Source: Virgibacillus sp. NKC19-16
GTDB lineage: Bacteria; Bacillota; Bacilli; Bacillales; Amphibacillaceae
Assembly: GCF_021560035.1 (NCBI RefSeq)
Contig: NZ_CP074373.1
Location: 2,352,001-2,416,000, forward strand
Length of the DNA stretch: 64,000 nt
Direction of reading: 5' to 3'
The notes under the pieces were generated by a model. That model saw only the letters and a program-made list of their open reading frames with translations. It ran no database searches and was not told the origin of the DNA. Below are positions 18,496-25,987 of this stretch, in pieces. The first letter of the stretch is position 1. Each line of letters begins with the position of its first letter. The position numbers were made by a program, and so were the translations under genes.

Positions 18496-18705
18496 TTACC
18501 TATTTTTTGATTTTGATGACGACATAAAAGACATGATTAATAAGAACAGAACTCCAATAGACCCACCCATTGCAAGTAACTTAGCTGCGAGCTCTTCATT
18601 ATTAAAAAAACCGTATATACCAGAAATCAGAACTAATGTGAGTATTGTTCGAGAAATATCTATTCTGATGTTATTTTTATTGTCATTTAACGTTCTTGGT
18701 ATCAT
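18496..18705 (-). CDS. Small two-helix membrane protein
   Basis: 69 residues with helices at about 20-38 and 47-65, a charged N-terminus and a Ser/Lys tail (SSSKSKNR). Start ATG at 18705, seven bases after AGAGAGG; the open frame extends to a TTG two codons upstream. It lies 60 bases upstream of the SDR gene on the same strand. Not recognised. Confidence 0.55.
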   Translation of the reverse strand: MIPRTLNDNKNNIRIDISRTILTLVLISGIYGFFNNEELAAKLLAMGGSIGVLFLLIMSFMSSSKSKNR

Positions 18706-18860
18706 AAACAAACCTCTCTGATCAATGATTTATTTTAATTTTAACATATATTTTGAAAGAAAAAGTGACACAGCTTGTTATTTCATCCTCCACAAAGATA
18801 TGAAAAATCAATTAAGCTCCAATCTGTTTTGCATCTACCAAGGACCAAACCGTACTTCTC

Positions 18861-19034
18861 TTATTGTGTCAGTTTCGTTGCTCTACTCCCCCTAAACTCA
18901 TCAATATCATCAAGAAAAAGCAGCACCCAGTAACTGTTGCTACCAACTGCAAAAATTACTCCTGCGACTGCTGACAAAATTGATGTTAATTGAAATGCCA
19001 CCCATTTTATATCTTTTAATACTGGCCAATTCAC
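18861..19034 (-). CDS. Possible small membrane protein after the M23 lipoprotein
   Basis: An open frame that overlaps the end of the M23 gene and continues 180 bases beyond it. It has a helix-rich stretch (WVAFQLTSILSAVAGVIFAV) and the tail DDIDEFRGSRATKLTQ. The start is unclear; GTG at 19034 is only one option. It could be a coupled small protein or chance. Weak call. Confidence 0.25.
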   Translation of the reverse strand: MNWPVLKDIKWVAFQLTSILSAVAGVIFAVGSNSYWVLLFLDDIDEFRGSRATKLTQ

Positions 19035-19041
19035 GAGTAGG

Positions 19042-20019
19042 TTATTCCACAAAATCTCCTTGGATAAATTCCTCATCCCGGTCAAAATTAATTCGGATGC
19101 TTTTTGAATCCGCCGGGTCCGGAGAGTCAGCTACATGGAAATGAATATGCGGTTCACTGGAATTTCCGGAATTACCGACGAGCCCAAGCAAATCACCTTG
19201 CTTGATCTCATCCCCTTCCTCCACTTCAATCGACTGGTGTTTGAAGTGAACAAGAAAACTGTATTCCTCGTTACCATGATCAAGGATGACATAATTTCCA
19301 AAAGGCTGCTCTTCATTCATTGTCCCAACCGGTTCATTATCTTCCACACTATTTTCCACATGAACAACCGTCCCATCAGCCGGAGCCAGGTACTCCTTGC
19401 CAAATGCATAATAGCTTTCATTTAAGGTGGGATCTCCTTCATAGGAGCTGTCTTCATTCATTACCACAAAATCATAAGCATAGCGCTGGTTTTCATAATC
19501 ATAATGATAATTAACCAAACTGTTCGTTCCTCCCCAAAATACGAACCACTCATCTTGAAACGGCAAATCAAATACTGTTTCTGTATATATTTCATCAGTT
19601 TCCGGATAGATAGCAAGCGGCATCATCTGCAATCCCTGAATAATCTCATCCTGATCAAAGACTGCGATTATCCCTTTAGAACCACTGTCATCTATCCAAA
19701 CGTATTGCTGTCCGCCATTACCATAAGGGAACTCAGATTGTAATGTATATGTAGTAACACCAGTGTTAAATTCTTTGCCTAGCTCCCTCAGCTGCTCCAG
19801 GGACACTTCATCCTGAAACGATTTGCTCATCTGGCTGTGCACCCGCTCATAACCCCCATTCAATAAAACATCAGTTAATTCCTTTGGCTCCATCGGTTCC
19901 TCTCCTTCGTTTGCATCTTCTTCCTGACTTTCTTCAGACGCCCCCTCTTCCGTGTTGCAAGCGGATAAGAGAATAATTGAAAAAACAGTCAGTATTAAAA
20001 ATGTTCTTAGATATTTCAA
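19042..20019 (-). CDS. Lipoprotein with DUF3887-like and M23 peptidase (LytM) domains
   Basis: About 325 residues. The lipoprotein signal ends with lipobox LLSAC (about residue 20), then comes a Glu-rich linker. Residues about 45-135 resemble DUF3887. The C-terminal LytM/M23 domain (about 195-315) shows YLAPADGTVVHVEN and the metal-site HIHFHV. Earlier ligands are probably in YHYDYENQRYAYDF. M23 enzymes cleave peptidoglycan peptides; here it would act outside, anchored to the membrane. AAGGAGGT touches an in-frame GTG, so TTG at 20019, six bases further on, is the better start. Confidence 0.8.
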   Translation of the reverse strand: MKYLRTFLILTVFSIILLSACNTEEGASEESQEEDANEGEEPMEPKELTDVLLNGGYERVHSQMSKSFQDEVSLEQLRELGKEFNTGVTTYTLQSEFPYGNGGQQYVWIDDSGSKGIIAVFDQDEIIQGLQMMPLAIYPETDEIYTETVFDLPFQDEWFVFWGGTNSLVNYHYDYENQRYAYDFVVMNEDSSYEGDPTLNESYYAFGKEYLAPADGTVVHVENSVEDNEPVGTMNEEQPFGNYVILDHGNEEYSFLVHFKHQSIEVEEGDEIKQGDLLGLVGNSGNSSEPHIHFHVADSPDPADSKSIRINFDRDEEFIQGDFVE

Positions 20020-20259
20020 TCGCACACCTCCTTAAAATTTCTTCATATGTACTATTACGATTAAGTGAAAGGAAAAGTTTCATAAACGGAATCTGAAACT
20101 TAAATAGGTTGGTCCCGTTACTACCACGCTAATGCTTTAACTAGTGGAGATAGAAATCCCTCACTATTGCATCACAATCGCATTTGTTTACGGCATAATT
20201 TACATATTATTATTACAGGCTTATGTAAAGACTAGTTAAGTAAAATCTTTTAAAAGCTC

Positions 20260-20290
20260 TTGTATATGACGTTACGTAATATGTTTTAAT
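20260..20290 (+). promoter_or_regulatory. MerR-type promoter with palindromic operator
   Basis: TTGTAT (20260-20265) and TTTAAT (20285-20290) are 19 bases apart. The spacer is almost filled by a near-perfect palindrome (20264-20282, ATATGACGT...ACGTAATAT, one mismatched pair). A long spacer with an inverted repeat is the hallmark of MerR-controlled promoters and fits the gene downstream. Confidence 0.6.
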
Positions 20291-20309
20291 AAAAGTAGAG
20301 GTGAATGGC

Positions 20310-21080
20310 ATGACTGCAAAATTATATACGGTTGGCGAATTAGCTAAATTATCTGGAGCAACCATAAGAACCATTCAATATTACGATAAGATCAATTTGC
20401 TTGCAGCGAAAAGAGATGGGAAAAAGAACATCAGATACTATTCAAAATCAGATTTAATGGCACTCCAGCAAATCTTATTTTATAAACGTCTCGGGTTTCC
20501 GCTGAAAGAGATTAAAAATAACCTGATGAATTTTGATGATGCAGCTGATATCAAACAGATTTTAACAAATCAGGCAGACATCCTCTTCCAGCAGGAGATG
20601 GAGACCAAAATGAATCTGGCAATCATTGAAGCAGTAAATGCGTCCATTGAAGCAAATCCGGATCAAAAACTGGAACCGACTATAGAGCTTGTCCTCAGTT
20701 TGAATAAGCAAACAATTCTTGATTATGCAAATATCGACTTCGATGAGAAAACGAAAGAACTATTTGATAACAAATACGATGACTATAATGAAATCATTGA
20801 GATTTACTGGCAGTGGAAACAGCTCATTCTGGAAGCCGCTTCTTATAAATTAAACAGCACCCATGAGGAAAAACAGACAAGATTTCAGTTTGGCAAGAAA
20901 TGGCATGAATTCACAGAAAACATTACGGCTGATGACCCTGATGGTATTACGCCCTTTGAAAAAGGTTTGGAAGAAAGCGATAAGTGGCCACAGGAAGATC
21001 TATTTTTATATAACTTCTCCAAGGATTTTATAAGCGATGCATATAACTATTATCTAAGAAAAGGTGATACAAGTGATTAA
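20310..21080 (+). CDS. MerR-family transcriptional regulator
   Basis: 256 residues. The N-terminal winged helix-turn-helix (residues about 5-75) reads YTVGELAKLSGATIRTIQYY and RYYSKSDLMAL. A dimerisation helix and a long C-terminal effector domain follow (about 120-256, rich in Trp, Phe and acidic residues). The size resembles drug-sensing MerR members such as TipA/BltR types rather than metal sensors; no Cys ligands are seen. Start ATG at 20310 behind AGAGGTG. It overlaps the ATPase gene by eight bases, so regulator and transporter form one operon, probably induced by the transported compound. Confidence 0.85.
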   Translation: MTAKLYTVGELAKLSGATIRTIQYYDKINLLAAKRDGKKNIRYYSKSDLMALQQILFYKRLGFPLKEIKNNLMNFDDAADIKQILTNQADILFQQEMETKMNLAIIEAVNASIEANPDQKLEPTIELVLSLNKQTILDYANIDFDEKTKELFDNKYDDYNEIIEIYWQWKQLILEAASYKLNSTHEEKQTRFQFGKKWHEFTENITADDPDGITPFEKGLEESDKWPQEDLFLYNFSKDFISDAYNYYLRKGDTSD

Positions 21081-21981
21081 ATTAGAAAACCTAACAAAAA
21101 ATTATAGCGATAAAACAGCCGTTGACCATTTAAGCCTGACCCTAAAACCAGGCGAAGTCACAGGATTTCTTGGGCCTAATGGATCCGGCAAATCAACAAC
21201 CATGAAAATGGTTATATCTCTGGTCCAGCCTACGATTGGAAGCGTGCTCGTCGAGGGGAATAAATATACAGACTACCCGGAACCGTTTAAAAAGCTTGGG
21301 ACACTCATCGATCCATCAGCATTGGATAAGAATCTCACAGCGAAGCAGCATCTATCCATTATTGCTACAGCAGCAAATATTGACCTGGTCAGAGTCGATG
21401 ACATGCTGAAGATCACGGGGCTGGAAAATGCAAAAAATAAAAAGGTGAAATCCTACTCGCTTGGAATGAAGCAACGACTCGGTGTTGCTACCGCCCTAAT
21501 CAGCGACCCTGATGCGATTATCCTAGATGAGCCTTTCAATGGACTGGATGTAGACGGGATCAAATGGCTTCGCAGACTGTTCAAGCGGCTTGCCAGAGAA
21601 GGAAAGGCCGTAGTTGTATCAAGTCACTTAATGAGTGAAATTCAGGCTGTTGCCGATCGGGTTGTGATTATCGGCCAGGGAAAATTGCTTGCTGATTTGA
21701 CCATGGAGAAAATGAATCGTTTAAGCTCCTATGTCTATGTCGAAGCAGACAACACAGGAAAAATGAAAAAACTTCTTCAGGAAGAACAGGCAATAATCCA
21801 GCAGCGCGGGGCTGGCTTTGAGGTGAGGAACCTGGAGGCAAAAGAGATTGGTAGACTTGCCCGAGACCACCATTTGATCCTTTATGAACTGAAAAAAGTA
21901 AAACCCTCCCTAGAGGAATTATTTACGGAAATTACTGCTGGAAAAGCAGATTATGTATCACAAGGAGATGAAGATGTATGA
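21073..21981 (+). CDS. ABC transporter ATPase of the MerR-linked exporter
   Basis: 302 residues. Walker A GPNGSGKST (34-42), a signature read as YSLGM, Walker B AIILDEPFNGLD and switch SSHLMSE. The sequence type (SLGMKQRLGVA; C-terminal domain ending in SLEELF) is that of lantibiotic/peptide-antibiotic and multidrug exporters such as the BcrA group. The start is GTG at 21073, six bases after AAAAGGTG; an earlier GTG lies inside that site. It overlaps merR and the permease gene at its two ends, so all three are coupled. Confidence 0.85.
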   Translation: MIKLENLTKNYSDKTAVDHLSLTLKPGEVTGFLGPNGSGKSTTMKMVISLVQPTIGSVLVEGNKYTDYPEPFKKLGTLIDPSALDKNLTAKQHLSIIATAANIDLVRVDDMLKITGLENAKNKKVKSYSLGMKQRLGVATALISDPDAIILDEPFNGLDVDGIKWLRRLFKRLAREGKAVVVSSHLMSEIQAVADRVVIIGQGKLLADLTMEKMNRLSSYVYVEADNTGKMKKLLQEEQAIIQQRGAGFEVRNLEAKEIGRLARDHHLILYELKKVKPSLEELFTEITAGKADYVSQGDEDV

Positions 21982-22736
21982 TGAACTTGATTAAATCGGA
22001 TTTTAAAAAAATACTCTACCTGCCTAGTTACCGGAATTTTCTAGTTACGATGATATTCTTAAGCATCTTGTTTGGAGCCATCTTTGTGTTGACGATTAGC
22101 ATTACACAAGGAAAACAGCTGGCAGACCTGACGTTTATGGAAGTTATAGATATTTCATTCCTTGGTATGGACGTTACAGCCATTATGATGATTATCTTTA
22201 CAGCCATTTTCATCTCCAAGGATCTGGCACCAGGAGCGATCCATACGAACTTATCGATCACTCCGATCCGCAGAAAATACTTTCTTTCTAAAATTCTGTT
22301 CCTGTCGATTCTTTCCATTTTGCTTAGTGTAGCAGTATCAGTGTTATTACTTGTCATCGATCACTTTATTTCAGTTGCGAATGGTATAAGCGGGTTTGCT
22401 GCAATGGATAGTGGTATTCTTATGAAAATCATTGGCTCCGTCGTAATGGTATTATTCTATAGTATACTGAGTGCAGCCGGAGTATTCTTTATTCAATCTG
22501 CTGCAGGAGGTATCACCTTTTCATTAGGTGTCATGTTCCTTCCCGCACTCATTAATATGTTCCCTTCTGACGTCTCAAATCCCTTGCTTGCTATTTTCCC
22601 GGAGAAGGCACTGGGCACCTTTATCGATATCAATTCCAGCAGTGATTCTCTCGTCTTATCAACAGGTATTCTTCTGGGATGGATCATTATTTCGTCTTTT
22701 ATCGGATTGTGGAAATTTGAAAGAACCGACTATTAA
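21978..22736 (+). CDS. ABC-2 type permease of the MerR-linked exporter
   Basis: 252 residues with six predicted helices (starting at about 22, 57, 107, 150, 178 and 228) and no large external domain, as in BcrB/LanFEG-type permeases. Its ATG overlaps the stop of the ATPase gene (ATGA). A second ATG follows directly and may be used instead. With the ATPase it makes a simple exporter; in this family substrates are often peptide antibiotics. Substrate not deducible from sequence. Confidence 0.82.
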   Translation: MMNLIKSDFKKILYLPSYRNFLVTMIFLSILFGAIFVLTISITQGKQLADLTFMEVIDISFLGMDVTAIMMIIFTAIFISKDLAPGAIHTNLSITPIRRKYFLSKILFLSILSILLSVAVSVLLLVIDHFISVANGISGFAAMDSGILMKIIGSVVMVLFYSILSAAGVFFIQSAAGGITFSLGVMFLPALINMFPSDVSNPLLAIFPEKALGTFIDINSSSDSLVLSTGILLGWIIISSFIGLWKFERTDY

Positions 22737-22772
22737 TGAGACAGTTTTAAACAAGAATGAACAATATAGGCT

Positions 22773-22802
22773 GGAGAAGTATTATAATATTTATACTTCT
22801 CC
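22773..22802. terminator. Terminator of the MerR-ABC operon
   Basis: GGAGAAGTAT and its complement around an AT loop, followed by TTTGTTGT on the plus strand. It lies 37 bases past the permease stop and also faces a minus-strand small ORF. Confidence 0.75.
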
Positions 22803-22851
22803 TTTGTTGTATGCAACCCAAAATGGTCTTTATACGCAAACGCTCGCAACC

Positions 22852-22953
22852 TTATTCCATTTTTGTATCTGTAACCAATTCCTTATTGTACTGCGATCGA
22901 CTTATAAGGATAATAAATACAACGAGGCCAACCGGAAACAGGAAGACTAGCAT
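22852..22953 (-). CDS. Putative 33-residue membrane microprotein
   Basis: The minus strand encodes 33 residues: one helix (MLVFLFPVGLVVFIILIS) and a polar tail ending DTKME. GGGGAG lies 10 bases before the ATG. It follows the next small membrane gene by 36 bases on the same strand. Size makes the call tentative. Confidence 0.4.
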   Translation of the reverse strand: MLVFLFPVGLVVFIILISRSQYNKELVTDTKME

Positions 22954-22989
22954 TTTCAGCCACTCCCCAGATTCTATAAATATCCAACC

Positions 22990-23175
22990 TTAATCGGAAT
23001 TATTATTCTCGTCTTCTTCTGGTAGCTTATCCAAAGTTACTAATAGCAATGTAGCTATCGGCCCAAGGAACAAAGAGATTAAAAACCAATTAAGACCCGA
23101 CCTGTTTTTTCCTTGTGCTAACCCAGCGTTAATAAGTGTAAGAGTACCCCATCCAACAACATATTGGTCTTCCAC
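22990..23175 (-). CDS. Small membrane protein, one helix and amphipathic N-terminus
   Basis: 61 residues. The stretch AQGKNRSGLNWFLISLFLGP, a helix to about residue 46 and an acidic tail (LPEEDENNNSD) fit a widespread type of tiny membrane proteins with a KxRSG..WF...GP motif. The start is GTG at 23175, five bases after AAGGGGGA. Function unknown. Confidence 0.55.
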   Translation of the reverse strand: MEDQYVVGWGTLTLINAGLAQGKNRSGLNWFLISLFLGPIATLLLVTLDKLPEEDENNNSD

Positions 23176-23309
23176 ACTGATCCCCCTTGTTAAATCTTTA
23201 CTATTTTTCTAGCTGGTATTGTGCTACAAACTTTTTAATCCTACGAATCCTCATCCAAATAAGAAGGTATTCATTCAGTCGCAACTTTTAAAATAATTCT
23301 TATATCCCC

Positions 23310-23337
23310 TTGTATTCTCAAATAAAAGGCGTATAAT
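23310..23337 (+). promoter_or_regulatory. SigA-type promoter of a 50-residue protein gene
   Basis: TTGTAT (23310-23315) and a perfect TATAAT (23332-23337), 16 bases apart, 28 bases before the ATG of the small gene. Confidence 0.6.
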
Positions 23338-23365
23338 TATGAACATTCAAAGGAGGAGAGGAGAA

Positions 23366-23518
23366 ATGCGGTTACTGAAAAAGATTGCTACAAAAGTTAT
23401 ACTAACTAGCGCTGCACTTTACATGGCTGTTTTACTTCTGCCTATTTTTTTAATTACAGAGCAAGTGGATGAATTTTCGAAATTAATAGAAGCGATATTC
23501 AAAGATCGAGAAGAATAA
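23366..23518 (+). CDS. Putative 50-residue membrane microprotein
   Basis: MRLLKKIATKV opens a basic N-terminus. One long helix follows (about 11-33) and then an acidic amphipathic tail (EQVDEFSKLIEAIFKDREE). The signals are strong: a consensus-like promoter and AAAGGAGGAGAGGAG just before the ATG. No terminator with a T run follows. It is flanked by minus-strand genes. Not recognised; the clear expression signals argue for a real gene. Confidence 0.6.
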   Translation: MRLLKKIATKVILTSAALYMAVLLLPIFLITEQVDEFSKLIEAIFKDREE

Positions 23519-23577
23519 AGCAAAAAATCTGTCAATCAATATTACATTTCATATCCAAACAATTACCTTTCTTTAAA

Positions 23578-23612
23578 ATCCGGGCGCAATTTCCCCGCTT
23601 TTGCGCCCGGAT
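23578..23612 (-). terminator. GC-rich hairpin after the C45 pseudogene
   Basis: ATCCGGGCGCAA and its complement around an 11-base loop; on the minus strand TTTTAAAG follows. It ends the transcript of the decayed gene to its right, and may also block read-through from the plus strand. Confidence 0.6.
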
Positions 23613-23640
23613 ACAGGAATTCAAGGCTATATTATAATAG

Positions 23641-24080
23641 TTAAAAATAATTCAGATAACCGTTCAATACATTTTGTTTTATGCTTTCTCCCCTCACCCA
23701 TTTGTTAAAATCAACCTCCAGCACCTCACCTCCAGGAATTGCAGTTATAATTTTATTTTCATCAAATAAATATGCAAAAGTATGAAGTGTCCCGAAAAAT
23801 TCATGATAATGTTCATTATACAATGGTGTAGCAGCGTCTCTGAATGTGTTAAAGGCATCTTGACCATTCATTTTTTCTATCTTACTTTGAGATAAATAGT
23901 TTAATCGTTCCTTAGTTCCTTCTAAATTTTCCCGATTTAATCTAAGCATAGGTCTATTTCCTCATTAATAATATTTGAGAACATATTGATTAAGGACCTA
24001 TCAATTTCTAGGCCTTGACGATAACCAATATCATAAGAAGTCCCACGGTATTGTTCTAAAGAAACTTTAAAATTCCCCAT
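23641..24080 (-). pseudogene. Truncated C45-family acyltransferase/peptidase
   Basis: From ATG 24080 the minus strand reads YRGTSYDIGYRQGLEIDRSL, the N-terminal start of C45 (acyl-CoA:6-aminopenicillanate acyltransferase-like, autoproteolytic) proteins. It then stops after about 47 codons. A second frame, 102 codons from 23949, reads NEHYHEFFGTLHTFAYLFDE, which looks like the C-terminal part of the same family. The middle, including the autocatalytic Cys, is missing. I read this as one gene with an internal deletion and frameshift. The C-terminal ORF could be taken for a small protein, but it has no ribosome site of its own. Confidence 0.55.
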
Positions 24081-24172
24081 TCGTCATTACCCCTATCCGA
24101 TACGTAATATTATAATATAAACACCTATTCTACAAATTAACCTTATAACGCAAGAGATAAGTGCTCGTTAAC

Positions 24173-24330
24173 TTAATAATTTCGTTTTTTAAAGAAATCA
24201 AAAAGTGTTTCAGGAACAAGTCTCAATTGTTTATCTTGAAATTCATCCAAAGACTTCCACAATGCCTTATATGTATTTCCATTATCCTCCTCTACAAGCA
24301 ACGAATCTTTACTATACGCGCATAACACCA
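24173..24330 (-). pseudogene. Possible C-terminal remnant of a NUDIX-like hydrolase
   Basis: A minus frame reads LCAYSKDSLLVEEDNGNTYK and then ALWKSLDEFQDKQLRLVPET, LFDFFKKRNY and a stop. The pattern (polar insert, W..LDE, LVPE, L..F) recalls the C-terminus of NUDIX proteins. No start and no NUDIX box are present. The 24081-24572 gap otherwise holds no gene I can support. Confidence 0.3.
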
Positions 24331-24572
24331 ACTCCATTCATAGAATATGAAACCTTCCTTTGGTTAACAAAATTGCGATTACACAAGATGGGTAAAAAAA
24401 CTTATTCAATAGCAACAAATCTTATACGACAACAGCTCTTTTACGGAATATGGTTATAAGATCCTTATGTATCAACGTTCTTCAACCAAAACACTAGTTA
24501 GCAGAAGAGCAATTACTTATGAGGGAATATGAATTCTAGCTGATTCAGGTATTTCAATACAAGTTCGCGAGG

Positions 24573-24848
24573 TCAACGTTGCTTCGTACTAATTATTAAG
24601 TTTATTATCAGTGAGGTGAAAAATCTAAAAAGGATGAAAGCTATAATTATAAAAAAGGAAATTAGCAAGAAAGATAAAAGTACATTGTCTAAATCAATGT
24701 ACAAACCTAAAATATTTTTTCCTATTATTGGTCCAAGAAAAATAGTAAATATCAAAGCAATTGATTCATCATACTTTGTAGCCTTCTTTAACACAAGAAC
24801 TTTACCTCCCCTGAATATGGAAATCTCATATTGAAAGGCCTTCCCCAT
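24573..24848 (-). CDS. Hypothetical membrane protein
   Basis: 91 residues. A short soluble N-terminus (MGKAFQYEISIFRGGK) precedes two helices (about 30-47 and 55-85). No ribosome site precedes the ATG. A 15-codon ORF with a good site (GGGGAG, MNINLEFKFNEAVNE) ends just upstream in the same frame apart from one stop, so this may be one gene interrupted by that stop. Not recognised. Confidence 0.35.
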   Translation of the reverse strand: MGKAFQYEISIFRGGKVLVLKKATKYDESIALIFTIFLGPIIGKNILGLYIDLDNVLLSFLLISFFIIIAFILFRFFTSLIINLIISTKQR

Positions 24849-25032
24849 TATTTATTCATTAACTGCTTCGTTGAATTTAAATTCTAAGTTGATATTCATC
24901 AATTCTCCCCATATAGTTTAAAAAATATTATCTCAAGACTCCATCAATTGAACAATACGTTTCAAATAGGCCGGTAAACCTACAGAGAAAGTACTCTTGT
25001 TCATAATTACAGAAAACCATAGATATACGAAT

Positions 25033-25236
25033 TTAATTTTCTCTGGAATTTGATATAAAATAATGTAGTGGCCCACCAAAAATCAATCCTCCAGCTACTA
25101 TACCTAAGAATACAGCTGAATATGGTAGTAATTCAATTTCCCTACCTAAAAAATAATCTATAATAATGCGAAAGATAGTAACAGTAAATGGGAATACGAG
25201 TGACCAAAATAACATTATTTTTAAACCTTTGGACAC
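25033..25236 (-). CDS. Small two-helix membrane protein
   Basis: 67 residues with helices at about 7-26 and 37-58 and a short polar tail. GTG start at 25236, nine bases after AAGGGGGGG. One of several tiny membrane proteins on the minus strand in this area. Not recognised. Confidence 0.5.
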   Translation of the reverse strand: MSKGLKIMLFWSLVFPFTVTIFRIIIDYFLGREIELLPYSAVFLGIVAGGLIFGGPLHYFISNSREN

Positions 25237-25360
25237 GCTTTTATCCCCCCCTTACAAGTTGACTTATTCGGTAAAATGGTCCTTTGGTGCAATATTGGAA
25301 GTAATATTAGGTGAATGTCCGATTCAGGAAAATAACTATCATGAAAGGTTGAATAATTTT

Positions 25361-25630
25361 TTATTGTTGGACTGTAACCTTTTTTCCTGTGATAAAAGAT
25401 ATAATACTAAAAACAACTAAAAAGAAAGCAAGTATACCGTAGGCTCCACCTTCAAATCCCCTAATATTAACAAAACCAATATAGAAAAGAATAATGGTAG
25501 CAATTGTTGCGAAAGATCCGGGTAACATCCTTACCAATAATGAATAGCCCTTTCTTCTAAACCACCAAGCTAACGTTATTATAATAATTCCAGGTACAAG
25601 AGCTACAAATAAAGGTCCGAAAATCATCAT
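25361..25630 (-). CDS. Small three-helix membrane protein, YesK-like
   Basis: 89 residues with three helices (about 4-22, 36-54 and 62-81) separated by short basic turns (WWFRRKGYSLL). GGGGGGAT precedes a double ATG. Size and helix spacing resemble B. subtilis YesK, but I cannot confirm this by alignment. Function unknown. Confidence 0.5.
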   Translation of the reverse strand: MMIFGPLFVALVPGIIIITLAWWFRRKGYSLLVRMLPGSFATIATIILFYIGFVNIRGFEGGAYGILAFFLVVFSIISFITGKKVTVQQ

Positions 25631-25987
25631 TCAAATCCCCCCATTTTCTGCAACTTTAGCATTAAATCAATTTTGAATTATATGAAACTATAACATAGAT
25701 TAGAGGAATTTTCACTCAACTGTAGACTTTTTTATTTCCGCTTGATTATGGATTTTAATCCAATCAGTGGCTTCCCTAGCAATCATGGGAAGCATGGGAA
25801 TCAACCCCTTGCTCAAAAGTATAAGACACAACGAGCAGAATTAATCCGCTTGTTGTGCCTTATAATTGTAAAATCTCTTTATTACATAATCTGATCTATT
25901 CGTACTGAAAGTTACCGCTCCTTATTTAGTAAAAGCAACCGATAACGGCAAAAAAACAAAATTATTCTATAAGGTACATTATATCGA
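25631..25987. other. Gene-free gap with two hairpins
   Basis: GCTTCCC/GGGAAGC (25770-25793) is a short inverted repeat. CACAACGAGC/GCTTGTTGTG (25827-25857) lies past the end of the carrier gene on the minus strand and may be its terminator, though the T run is weak. No ORF seen. Confidence 0.4.
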
